64,000 bases of DNA from the NCBI GenBank assembly GCA_050084515.1, contig CM114273.1:20274001-20338000 (forward strand). Direction: 5' to 3'. This DNA comes from Blasia pusilla. Its lineage: Eukaryota > Marchantiophyta > Marchantiopsida > Blasiales. Position numbers and translations under genes: made by a program. This document shows, in pieces, positions 21,870 to 31,329 of the stretch. Numbering within the stretch: position 1 is the stretch's first letter; the number at the start of each line of letters is the position of its first letter. The notes beneath the pieces were generated by a model. The model was not told the origin of the DNA. It saw only the letters and a list, made by a program, of their open reading frames with translations, and made no database searches.

Positions 21870-23406
21870 CTCAAAGAACTAACGTAGATCGATGGTAGCT
21901 TCGATTGTGGATCAGTAGGATCTGGTTAGGGCTGATTGTGTACTCAGCCGTGGATGTTTGTGGCTTGTGGCCTATGTTGGAGGTGTGAATCTGGTGCGTG
22001 GTTGGTTGGGAAAGAAGCACCTTGCTGAGAGCTTTCCAATGCACTTTAGATCGTCGGATTTCGTCAAGGGAGTTGGAAGTTATCAAGGATTGAAGATTCT
22101 GGTTCGTGTTCGACGGTTTTCTGATGTGGAGAGCTTGGAGTGCGGAAGCTCTGTTGAAGTTCATCCAGATCGGGTGAGAGGTTCCTATTTCTACTTGTAT
22201 TGTGATTTCATGTGAAGCTATTTGCTTGAGTGTGTGGAGCGTTGCGGATTTTTGCGTGCATGAAACTGGGCGGAAGCGCTGTCGGATTTGCGATTTTGGA
22301 GGTGAATGGACAACAAGTTTGTCTGATTTTTAGCTCAGACTGCAGAGCTCAATTGCAGCTGATTTTTTGTGGAGAGATAGCTATGGTGATCAATTGAATT
22401 CTGGTTGAAACAGATTCAATTTTGGTCAAGGATTTGTGAAGTAATTGTTGATCGAAATTTTGTGGACTAGCTCAAGGTCTGGCTATGGTGGACAGTGGAT
22501 CGGAGGGGCTGAATGGTTGGTGACTCGTTCATTGTTGGAGATGCCTATCCCATTGGGGGCACCCTGGTTGGGCATCTCTCCATAGCAAAGCATGGCGAAG
22601 CGTGGCGATAGGGGCGATAGGGGCATGTCTCGGCGTTTTGAGGTTTCGCGGCTTCGAGATTTCGAGGCAACTTGTGGTAGCTCGAGGCGAGTGGGCGTGA
22701 GAGGCGGAGTATGGAGCAAGGAGCAAGCAAGCAAGCTTGCTTGCTTGGGCGTGAGGCAGTTTTTGCAGGATTTGTGATTTGAGTGTTGCATAACTGGTCA
22801 CCCATCTTTGGGCTATTCTGCCTGGAAGACGCTTAACTGCTGAGTTTTTAACTATGCCAGTGTACACACCGGTGTAGCTCATTTGGTGCTGTTCGGAGAT
22901 ATATTAGGCACTTTATGCATCTTAGGTTTTTTGTTGATGTACCTCTAGCGCATAGTACGATGTAGCCTCTCCATGCAGGTGATATTTTCAGGTGCTGCGA
23001 GTCCGACTAGCACGTCATCGACCCGCGGCGGAGTAGCTATTGCGTTAGAATTGTGTGGTGGGTTCTGTGGATTCAGGGGGCGCCACGTTTGGTGGATTGT
23101 GTTACCTTGATTTCCATTTGCGATTGGAGGGTTGTCGTTGGAATTCCTATGTTTGGATCCCCTCCATCGTTGCTTCTTGCTTGCGCGCCCATTGTTAGGG
23201 TTGACGTTGATTTCCATAGTAGTGTTACTCTTGTGTGCTACCGGTAGTGAGGCTGGAGTGATGACCAGTAGACCGTTGGAGGCTTCTTGTGGTGATGACA
23301 GGTTAGGTTGCCTACACCCATAGCTAGTAGAGCTAGAATAGTATAGCGACATCGACGTCACTTGGTTACTTAGTGGTGATAATTTGGTGGTGGTGCAGCT
23401 TCGGCG
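21870..23406 (+). other. Copy B: long leader between LTR and gag
   Basis: About 1.5 kb without a credible gene. The segment at 22240-22300 shares GGGCGGAAGCGCTGTCGGAT-like sequence with the leaders of A and C. A perfect 24-bp palindrome lies at 22724-22747. The G-rich + strand makes the minus-strand ORFs here (for example 22529-22882) shadows. The first plausible gag Met is at 23407. The leader probably holds packaging signals, which is inference. Confidence 0.5.
22724..22747. repeat. Perfect 24-bp palindrome in copy B leader
   Basis: The sequence from 22724 to 22747 equals its own reverse complement; its core is GCAAGCTTGC. It lies in the untranslated leader before gag. Confidence 0.85.
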
Positions 23407-24642
23407 TTGGTCATCACGGAGCTGTCGGGTGGTCTGGTTGGGGACCGTGGTGCGGATAGTGGTGGTTTCAAACGGAGTGGATTTAGGTATTGGCTACATT
23501 TTCCACTTCCGACGGTTGATGAAGAGGAGGACGAGGGTGTTCCAAACACCGAGTCCTCTACGTTGTTATCGAGTGTTGCAACTCCATTGATTTGGGACAT
23601 GGACGGGATATATGGGGCCATGAAGGGCCCATGACGATACTCGGGTGCAGTGGGCACCATTGAGTTGGAGGACTTCATGCAGGAGTTTGATACGTGGTGT
23701 GATATGCAGATGTTGTGGAACGCCACGTTGTTTACACCCTTCTTGGCTTGGAAGGGGTTGTTTCAACACTTGGAGGGACCACCCATGGATGATTACCATG
23801 AGTTTAGGAAGGACCATGTTGCTGAGATTGAGGCGTGGAGACAATATTGGTCTCCAGGCTATGTGTCTATCACCCATGGTCGTATTGGTAGTAGTGCTCC
23901 TACTATGCCAGCCAGCCCAACGTTGAGTGGTACGAGTACGAGCCGGGGTGGGGGTACCAGTGCCCCACCATCGTTTAGCCCGGTTGCAGAGTTCTTCAAG
24001 AGGTTGAAGAAGAACTATCAGGGAGTGAAGACATAGAAGTTGAGGAGTCTTCAAGAATTTGAGCGAAAGAGTGGTGAGAGTCTTCGTGAGGCATACACTC
24101 GTTTGCGACGCTTGATTTCAGTTACCCAGGGTGTGATTGAGGCTCAGGCAGTCCAGTTTTGGTATGGGATCTTGGACAGAGAGTTGCGCCGCAGGGTACG
24201 TGATGCTTCTCTTATGAGTGATGATTCATCCACATTGACCCATGTGTTTGCTCTATCTGAGAAGATTGAGCTTAACATGGTGAAGGAGAGAGTGGTGACA
24301 TCCGCATTCAGTAGGGATACAACTACTACTTCTCGTGTTCAGCATCCCACCTCATAGTCTTGTAGTAGTGGTGGTGGTAGTAGTAGTGGGAGTCGTGGGG
24401 GGTACACACGACCTCAGTCACGTCCTAGAGGGACACTTGCGCAGAGACCATTGCCTTCATTTGCTGCCCCGCAGCAAGGACAGTCATATTGGACATGTGG
24501 AGGTGATCATGTTAGGAAGTTTTGTCCCCAAGAGGATGGGAGACGGACTTTGGAGGATGGGCCTAAGTCGGCCCCAACTCAGTGTGATCATTACGGGAGA
24601 CCAGGTCATCCTTGAGAGCGTTGCTTTGATCTTCATCCAGAG
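23407..24642 (+). pseudogene. Copy B: gag with zinc knuckles, DNMT-carrying gypsy element
   Basis: One frame, broken by stops near 23635 (TGA), 24036 (TAG), 24357 (TAG) and 24613 (TGA), encodes Gag. The capsid-like region (23650-24357) has GTIELEDFMQEFDTWCDMQ, LFQHLEGPPMDDYHEFRKDH, FFKRLKKNYQGV and SLREAYTRLRRLISVTQGV. A Ser/Gly linker follows, then two tandem knuckles. The first reads YWTCGGDHVRKFC and the second CDHYGRPGHP-stop-ERC. Both lack one Cys, replaced by Tyr. Start choice: the Met at 23407 is the first in this frame after the leader and precedes the part conserved with A and C. Gag would form the particle and bind RNA. Confidence 0.8.
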
Positions 24643-25803
24643 TTGAGATCAGGCCGCGGCCGTGGTGGAGTAGCTCCAAGAGGCCGAGGTGGTAGAGGTG
24701 GTAGGGGTGGTAGAGGTGGACTAGTGGTTGGAGAGCCTACGGTGGCTACCCCTACCACTATGACAGAGTCAGCTATGGCCGCCAGGATTGAGCAGTTGGA
24801 GCAGAAGTTGGCTACTATGGCTGGTATCCAACATAGATCAGGTTCGGGAGCAGGGGCTTCCACCTCTTATGGAGGGGATGATCTCTCTTATATGGCGAGT
24901 GCAGCACAGGTTGAGGCATCGGCTGCAGTTACGAGAGGAGCCACTCGAGCGTTAGAGCCATGTGTTGCTACTGTGGAGTTGGACCCACAGAGGGGTGAGG
25001 CTGGGAGGCAGGCTAGGCTTCCCCAATCATTCTTGTTGTCTGAGGTGCTTAGGACTCCATCCATGGTTCCTACGCAGCCTATTGAGCCGACAGTGGGGAT
25101 TGAGGCATCTACATCGCGTGTAGTAGACACGGATGCAGCATCCAGTGCAGTATTTCGGATGGCAACTTCAGTGTTGGGATCCCCATTGTTTTCGGCCATG
25201 GAGCTGATGGCTTTAGGAGTTGACTTAGCTCATGTATTTCAGCTAGCAGCCACGTTGTGTGAACGTGGGGGTGTTACTGCTACGCGTGTTGAGGTGGATG
25301 AGGGTGTTGCGGTGGAGCGATCCTCTATGTCAGGTGTAGCATTGAGTACGAGTGCTACTTGGCATGCACCAGCGGCGAAGATGGATGCATTACCAGCCCA
25401 GCCAGCCATTGATCGTGAGAGGCTTACACCTGGTGTATGTATGTTGGACAACCGGAGTGGGATATTCCGATTGGTGAGTCCTACAGAACAGGTGTATAGA
25501 CCAGATAGAGTCTTGTTAGACTCTGGTGCCCAACCTTTGATGTTGGGAAAGGCGGCATGTATTGGTTTGGGTATTTGGAGGTCAAAGTTTAAGCCTTGCC
25601 CATTCCACATTCAAACATCACTTGGAGGAGCCAATGATAGGTCTCAATTCATGACACGGGAGAAGTTTTTTGTACAGTTGAGACCAGATCATGCGACTGA
25701 TAGCTCCCGGTTGGGAGTACCTGCGGTAGTCACATCAGCCGAGTCGTATGATGTACTAGTTGGAGGAGCAGTATTGTACCCGATGGGTTTTCAGATGGAT
25801 TAG
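24643..25803 (+). pseudogene. Copy B: RGG-rich nucleocapsid tail and aspartic protease
   Basis: This open segment of 386 residues continues the gag frame; the listed start is a TTG inside the polyprotein, not a real start. Residues 1-30 are an RGG-type Gly/Arg-rich tail expected to bind nucleic acid. A short heptad segment (MAARIEQLEQKLATM) follows. The middle (about 60-260) is variable. The protease occupies about residues 270-386. Asp-Ser-Gly is at residues 293-295 (LLDSGAQPLMLGKAA), followed by IQTSLGGAN and SYDVLVGGAVLYPMGF. A single TAG at 25801-25803 separates it from the next segment in the same frame; copies A and C show that the protein ran on. Confidence 0.85.
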
Positions 25804-25815
25804 TGGACTAAGACA

Positions 25816-27441
25816 GTGTCTTATAGACCTGGTTGGCAGTCCGGGGATGGACGTATGAGCCAAGTTCCTATGAGATTTATTTATGGGGCTCGACCAGGAG
25901 GGTCTTCCCCAACAGTGTTAGCATCTGTGGCTGGTTTTAGTGGAGTAGTCACTTGGCCAGGAGACTTTTTGGAGGGTAATGTTTCTGCTATGGATTCTCC
26001 TGTGCATGAGGAGGTAGAGGAGGTCCCTATTTTTGCAGCAATGGCATCCTCATCGTTGGATGTGCCACTTTGGAGTTCACGTGGTGCACTACGGCAGGAG
26101 GCTGATCGCCTAGTGCCGGAGGCTTGGTGTGAGGCTGTTATACCTCACGAGGAAGAGGAGGCCCCACGGCGGACTCCTACTTCTGGTCCAGTTGGGTTAT
26201 CCCCTTTGGATACTACACCCATTGTATGGCAGTATCCGCCGAAGGGAATTTGTGTGTTAGATCTCTTTGGTGGGATTAGCACTGGTTTGGCTGCAGTGTT
26301 GCAGGCCGGTATTCTTGTGCGGAGATACGTGTATGTGGAGCGAGATGAGACGGCCCAGAGAGTCTCATCCCGACATATTGGTCAGTTGATGCGGAGATAT
26401 CCTGAGTTGTTGCCGCCATCAGCTATTCATGGGTACCAGCGTGCTTTTCCGTCACACATTGCATTGTTGGGGGCGCAGGACCTTGAGAGGGTTGGTCATG
26501 TGGATTTGGTGATTGCTGGATGGCCATGTCAGGGTCATACACGTGTTGGTCGTGGTGAGGGATTACACGACCCTAGGTCTCGATTGTTTTGGGAGATGTT
26601 ACGGGTGTTACAACATCTTCAGGTTCATCAGGCACGTGCTCTAGCTTACATTATGGAGAATGTTCCATTGTTGGGTGACACTCGGACCCGGATGATGGCG
26701 AGTGTTCATGAGGTGCGGTCTTGGATTGGACCAGCGGTGTTGTTGGATGCAGCGCGAGTTGGCTCGCGTGCACATCGTCCACGCTTGTGGTGGACAAACT
26801 TGTTGCCTAGGGAAGTTCTACGTCGAGCATATGATGCACTGCAGCGGGATCCTTGCCTTACAGTGGATAGTATTTTGGATACATGGCGACTTTCTCAGGC
26901 AGTGAGGGTTATTGATCGGTCACCCATGGCACTGGTGATCCGTGTGGGCCAGCCTAGGATGGCACTATCCACATTTGTGAGTTTTCCCTCGTCACATGCA
27001 TACAGGGAAGGTGGTCCCGGGCTTGTATGGGATTCTCATGTGTGACAGTTGGTGGAGCCTAACGTTGATGAGAGAGAGCGTGCGATGGGATTTGCTACTG
27101 GTGTGACAGCGGTTACTTCCATTTCTCAGGCTTCACGACGTCATGTGTTGGGTCAGGCCATGGACTTGAATTGTTTGACTTGGATTTTGAGTCTTGGTAT
27201 GGCCGAGCAGCGTCGACTTCGGACTATGTCTGTGGGTCTTCCACCCCTTGTAATGAGCTCGATGGCTACCGGGATGGTAGAGGCATTGGCTGGGGGCGAG
27301 GAGAGTAGTATTTTGCATCCTTGGAGTAAATGGGATGTAATGGCTGGGCATGTGGAGTTGGTTGCTCATTTTGGTGGAGGAGTTATTTGCTCAGATGATA
27401 GTGTAGTTGAGGGTGTACCATCTTGTGAGGGGGTTGCGTAG
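25816..27441 (+). pseudogene. Copy B: C5-cytosine DNA methyltransferase inside a Ty3/gypsy polyprotein
   Basis: The 409-residue segment plus its continuation after one TGA (27043-27045) holds a complete C5-DNA-methyltransferase catalytic domain in the gag-protease frame. Motif I is ICVLDLFGGISTGLAAVL (from about residue 146), motif II YVYVERDE, and motif IV VDLVIAGWPCQGHT with the catalytic Cys at residue 238. Motif VI is YIMENVPLLG (Glu281-Asn282-Val283), motif VIII DAARVGSRAHRPRLWWTNL (318-323 RAHRPR). Motif IX is ERAMGFATGV, and motif X ASRRHVLGQAMDLNCLTWIL. DLF.GI.TG, the long acidic-free insert and HRPR.WW.N resemble DNMT3-type enzymes. The motif order is the normal one, not the rearranged order of plant DRM. 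It would transfer methyl groups from S-adenosylmethionine to cytosine. Stops mean this copy is probably not expressed whole. Confidence 0.92.
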
Positions 27442-28310
27442 CAACCAATGGCATCGTCCTCTCCCTCTAGTGTGCCAGTGGAGGAGACTTGGGAGCCATT
27501 ACTTGGGCCCAAGCTTACGGGAGGTGAGAAACGACGCTTGACACAGTTCCTACGTGCTTATAGGAGTTGTTTTGCCTTTATTTAGCATGAAGGAGTTGGG
27601 TTCTCTGGTTGGACCCGGTATACGGATTGATTTGGCTAGTGATACGCCAATCTTCCGTCGTCCCTACCGATATAGCGATATGGAGAGGGACCTGATTCAA
27701 AGTAGGACGTTGGATCTTTTGGAGGCTGGATTAGTGGAGTTGTCGCAAGGAGAGTATGCATCAGCCACTGTCATGCCTGCTAAAAAGGATATGCATGGCA
27801 ACTATACGGATAGGCGGATGTGTGGAGATTACCGTCCTATCAATCGGAAAACCAAGGCCGATAGGTATGCCATGCCTACACCTGAGGAGATCTTTGATGT
27901 GGTGGGACAGACAAAGATTTTCAGTACTTTGGATCTTCGGGTAGGTTACCATCAATTGCCGATTCGGGAGAGTGACAAGGCCAAGACAGCATTTTGGGGT
28001 GTCAACTCTCATGGCAAGGATTGTTTGTACCAGTGGAAATTCTTACCCTTTGGGTTGAAGAATGCACCTGCCGAGTTTTGAGAGTGATGGGACGGGATCC
28101 TAGCACGGTTGGATTTTGTTTGGTGTTACATTGATGATATCTTGGTGTTCAGTAACACGGTGGAGGAGCATCAGATACATTTGCAAATGGTGTTTGAGCG
28201 GTTGAAAGCTCATGGTCTACGTTTGCATCCAGGAAAGTGTAAGTTCTTCCATGAGGATGTTGAGTACTTGGGTCATGTGATCTATCCAGGTGGTTTGGGA
28301 GTTTAGCAAG
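27442..28310 (+). pseudogene. Copy B: reverse transcriptase
   Basis: After the TAG at 27439-27441 the same frame continues for about 150 bp (VEETWEPLLGPKLTGGE). It then shifts by one near 27590, relative to copy C, into the RT frame. Blocks include LVGPGIRIDLASDTPIFRRP, YASATVMPAKKD, RMCGDYRPINRKT, STLDLRVGYHQLPI, TAFWG, QWKFLPFGLKNAPAEF, and the catalytic YIDD at 28127-28138 (WCYIDDILVF), followed by HPGKCKFF and EYLGHVI. These are the canonical Ty3/gypsy RT blocks. Stops lie at 28079-28081 and 28304-28306. Both have in-frame counterparts in copy C. RT would copy element RNA to DNA in the particle. Confidence 0.92.
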
Positions 28311-28315
28311 AAAAG

Positions 28316-29020
28316 ATGGAGGCTATTGCACTTATTCCGCGTCCGGTAGATGTGAGTAGAGTTCGAGCATTCATGGGATTGGCGAACTACTATCGGAGGT
28401 ATCTGAAGGGATTTAGTGCTATGGCAAAGCCTTTCAACCAATTGCTGAAATCAGATCAAGAGTGGCATTGGGGAGATTATCAGGAGAGAGCTTTTGTGGA
28501 GCTTAAGGCCCATTTGGTGGTGGCGCCTATCTTGAGGAGACCTATCAGAGGGCGCCCATTTCAGTTACACACTGATTGGAGTAGGTTGGGACTTGGAGCG
28601 GTGTTGACACAACATGATGATGAGCACATGGAGTTTGTGGTGGCCTATGCAAGTCGTTCGAATAATGCAGCAGAGTCGCGCTATAGTTCATATGAGGGAG
28701 AGTGCTTGGCAGTAGTGTGGGATGTGGCACACTTTAGGTGTTACTTGTTTGGCACACAGTTTTCCCTTGTTACTGATCATCAGCCGCTCAAGTGGTTGAT
28801 AGAGTCTGACAAGCTTACAAGGAAGCTTGCACGATGGGCTCTTATCTTACAGGAGTATGACTTCCAAGTGGTACATAGACCTGGAGTTGCCAACCTTGAT
28901 TTTGATGGGTGGAGTAGAAACCCATGTACTAGCCAAGAGGATACAACTGGGGCTAGATGGCATGGCGAGGTTGATGAGGAGATGGTGCCAGGTTGGGATG
29001 CATCTGCCTTTTTATGTTGA
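28316..29020 (+). pseudogene. Copy B: RT connection and RNase H
   Basis: Same frame as RT. VRAFMGLANYYRRYLKGFS and AMAKPFNQLLK are the thumb/connection. RNase H follows: FQLHTDWSRLGLGAVLTQ with the first acidic residue at 28574-28576, YSSYEGECLAVVW with Glu at 28700-28702, and LVTDHQPLKWLIES with the third acidic residue. FQVVHRPGVANLDFDGWSR closes the domain, with the Asp-Gly-Trp-Ser form of the usual ADALSR block. The 235-residue segment ends with TGA at 29018-29020. The domain degrades the RNA strand during reverse transcription. It is the least damaged part of the element. Confidence 0.9.
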
Positions 29021-29026
29021 TTAGGG

Positions 29027-30293
29027 GTGGACTCTAGTATGGAGGACCACATGATATCTTACTCTTGTCAGAGGGTAGATGGCCAGCCTTCAGATCATAA
29101 GGTTGGAGATGGTGGTACGGATCAGCGTGATATTCATGATGATGCGTTGGTGTTGGAGTTCCTACGGACCAGTAGGGTGCTAGGCATAGTGAGTGCCAAG
29201 GAGCGAGACCGTGTTCTTCAACGTGCTAAGAGGTATCGATAGGAGGGAACACATATTCTACGTGTGTGGGAGGATGGTAGAGAACGAGTAGTGCCGCATT
29301 TGGCTCAGAGAGAGCGCATTGTGCGACATGCCCATGAGGAGTTGGGACATTTTGGGGTAAAGCGTATGTATAGCTTACTCCTTGGTCAGTATTGGTGGCG
29401 TGGCATGCATACTCAGGTGCAGCAGTTGGTGTCATGTTGTATGGTTTATGACCGGGTGAGGGCATCATTCAATGCCCCTACACCACAGTTACACCCCTTG
29501 CCTATTATGGGGTTGGGTTATCGTTGGAGTGTGGACTTTGCGGGACCGTTACCGTCATCGATATGTGTTGGTGATGGTGGAGCACTTCTCCAAGTGGATT
29601 GAGTTGGTGGCATTATCGGACAAGGCAAGTGAGGGAACGGCGTATGCGTTTCTTGATAGACTGCTAAGTCATTTTGGTGCACCAGCTGAAGTGCTGACCG
29701 ACCAGGGTATAGAGTTTCACGGTGAGTTTCAAGTCTTGTGTGACAAGGCGTTGATTGATCATCGGACCACGTCTCGAGATCATCCAGAGGCGGATGGTTT
29801 GGTTGAGCGTGTGGTTCAGACGGTGAAGAGGGCATTGCGCAAGTATGGCCTACAGAAGGGGCATCTTGAGACCAGGATATTCGATTTGCCATGGTTAGCC
29901 ATGGGGTATAGGTTTAGTCGCCAAGCATCCTTGGCTTCCTTCTCACCTTATTTTCTGTTATACGGCCGAGATCCAGACTTGCCAGTAGCAATTCGTCGGG
30001 AGTCTAGTGAGGTGGTGAACCTTGATGACCTAGAGATGTGGATGAGAGTGTGTTCTCAGCGGGCAAAGCTCTTTCGGAGAGTTATGCCAACAGCCTTTGA
30101 GAATCTTGCTATTGGTCAACACAGGGATACGTTGCGGTATGCAACCATTCGGGATGGAGGTTATCGACCATCGATTCGTAGGTTCCATGTGGGGTACTAT
30201 GTCTATTTGCAGCAGATTGCACCGAGAACGTTGGATATGACGGCAGGCCGCACTATTTTAAGAGTGCGCGAGGTGTTGCTTCTGGAGTTCTAA
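29027..30293 (+). pseudogene. Copy B: integrase with HHCC and D,D,E core, one frameshift
   Basis: 29027-29602 continues the RNase H frame: a linker, the zinc region HAHEELGHFGVKRMYSLLLG ... VSCCMVYDRV (last Cys lost), and YRWSVDFAGPLP with the first catalytic Asp at 29534-29536. A small deletion near 29555, judged against copy C, shifts the frame. 29580-30293 continues with EHFSKWIELVALSDKA, EVLTDQGIEFHGEF (second Asp) and HPEADGLVERVVQTVKRAL (Glu). By my count 34 residues separate the second Asp and the Glu; copy C has the same spacing. The tail includes SPYFLLYGRDPDLP and RRFHVGYYVYL. There is no chromodomain; a PHD finger follows instead. Confidence 0.88.
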
Positions 30294-30295
30294 TG

Positions 30296-30573
30296 TTGGA
30301 GGGTCGTGATGGAGTTGTTTGGAAGGACCATGAGCGTAATTGTGCGCCATGTCATCTTCCAAATGTGGATGGTACTGTTGCCCCAAGCTTAGTCATGATA
30401 TGTGCTAAGCTTTGGTCAACAGTACCATGAGATGCATGTTGTGTGGGTCTGTTGGTAACGGAGCCCGTATGTTGGTGTGTGATCGGTGTTCTAGGGGTTG
30501 GCACATGATGTGTTTGAATCCACGTATGGATGATGTTCCTAGTGGAGGGTGGGTTTGTCCTCAATGTACTTAG
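30296..30573 (+). pseudogene. Copy B: C-terminal PHD finger extension of the polyprotein
   Basis: Immediately after integrase, in a frame one base off, the sequence reads VVWKDHERNCAPCHLPNVDG with a Cys-x2-Cys-His pair. A second shift leads to 30427-30573, an open 48-residue segment ending in TAG. That segment is a complete C4HC3 PHD finger: CMLC, 11 residues, CDRC, 4 residues, His, 2 residues, Cys, 14 residues, CPQC, with the typical Trp two residues before the final CPQC. In copy C (57902-58135) the same two parts lie in one uninterrupted frame, so they are one extension. PHD fingers bind histone H3 tails in characterised proteins; here it could guide integration or the methyltransferase. 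That role is inferred. Confidence 0.85.
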
Positions 30574-30736
30574 GAGGGGTAGATGACTTGATCTTTGCAT
30601 GATATGGATTACAGATGTGCGACTAACGATGGGGCAACCTAGCACCCGACCTTCTGATTCGTGCACCCAAGAAGGTGTATAGCATGTAGTAGATGTATAG
30701 GGCTACCTGGGAGTTAGAGGGACCTAACCTCCAGTT
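30574..30736 (+). other. Copy B: 3' untranslated region
   Basis: No ORF of note between the PHD stop and the purine tract. The part around 30590-30640 still aligns loosely with copy C (shared GCGACTAAC). Confidence 0.4.
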
Positions 30737-30748
30737 AGGGGGGGCGAG
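30737..30748 (+). promoter_or_regulatory. Copy B: polypurine tract candidate
   Basis: AGGGGGGGCGAG is purine-rich with one C and lies between the coding end and the 3' LTR region. In LTR elements such a tract primes plus-strand DNA synthesis and sits directly before the 3' LTR. It is followed by TTGTGGTACAC at 30749, about 107 bp before the 368-bp LTR block. The LTR may therefore really begin at 30749 or 30750. Confidence 0.5.
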
Positions 30749-31329
30749 TTGTGGTACACTTGTGTTTGTTGATGCTCTCGTCTATGTTCTGTATGTATGT
30801 GAGTATGGTATGTCAACGATGTATGTTGTATGACGATGTGGATTCGCACGACAGCTGTCATGACCATACGGATTATGTCGTAGGGTATAGTGTGCTAGTA
30901 GAGGCCATACCTTATGTAGGGCCGCAGTGTCTAGGTAGAGATGCGATTTCATACATAGGGTTGGGGGTTACTTAGTTGAGGGTGAGCTTTCCAGTAGGGC
31001 CCGCTCTTAGGTTGAAGGATATAAGGTGGATTGTACTCAAAGAACAGTCAGTTCTTTGAGTTGAGCCTGTTGCGGTGGGAGTATGCCTTGGTAGTGAGTA
31101 GAGCTCTTGGCTATGGTGTTTCCCGCAAGCTTCGACCTAGATTCTCCCATCGTGGAGTGGGTTTGGCTCGATTGGATCTGATTCTATACGTGTTTTATGA
31201 CAGTAGGTCTTTCACGGATTTCAATTGTGGTACACTTGTGTTTGTGGATGCTCTCGTCTATGTTATGTATGTATGTGAGTATGGTATGTCAGCGATGTAT
31301 GTTGTATGACGATATGGATTCGCACGACA
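30749..31329 (+). repeat. Copy B: 3' LTR region with flanking 105-bp duplication
   Basis: The 368-bp LTR block lies at 30856-31223 (TGTCATGACC...GGATTTCA), matching 21502-21869. It is bracketed by a 105-bp direct repeat: 30749-30853 and 31225-31329, both starting TTGTGGTACACTTGTG and ending GCACGACA. The 5' LTR has no such bracket. Possible readings are that the LTR is about 475 bp with the 5' copy truncated and a partial second LTR at the 3' end, or that a local rearrangement duplicated the segment. Confidence 0.65.

Noticed and set aside
22529-22882. 117-residue minus-strand ORF in the copy B leader
   Set aside because: Overlapping ORFs in two other frames and no domain; it is explained by the G-rich leader.
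23566-24054. 162-residue minus-strand ORF
   Set aside because: Antisense shadow of copy B gag; no known family.
25816-27441. Methyltransferase as a host DRM, CMT or MET1 gene interrupted by transposons
   Set aside because: It is in frame with gag and protease, flanked by pol, and repeated with the same neighbours in copies A and C. It lacks the BAH, chromo and UBA regions and has normal motif order, unlike DRM.
30856-31223. LTR block as an unrelated small element inserted twice
   Set aside because: The two copies have the same orientation, bracket one coherent gag-pol body, and end in TG/CA, so LTR is the simpler reading; the missing target duplication keeps some doubt.
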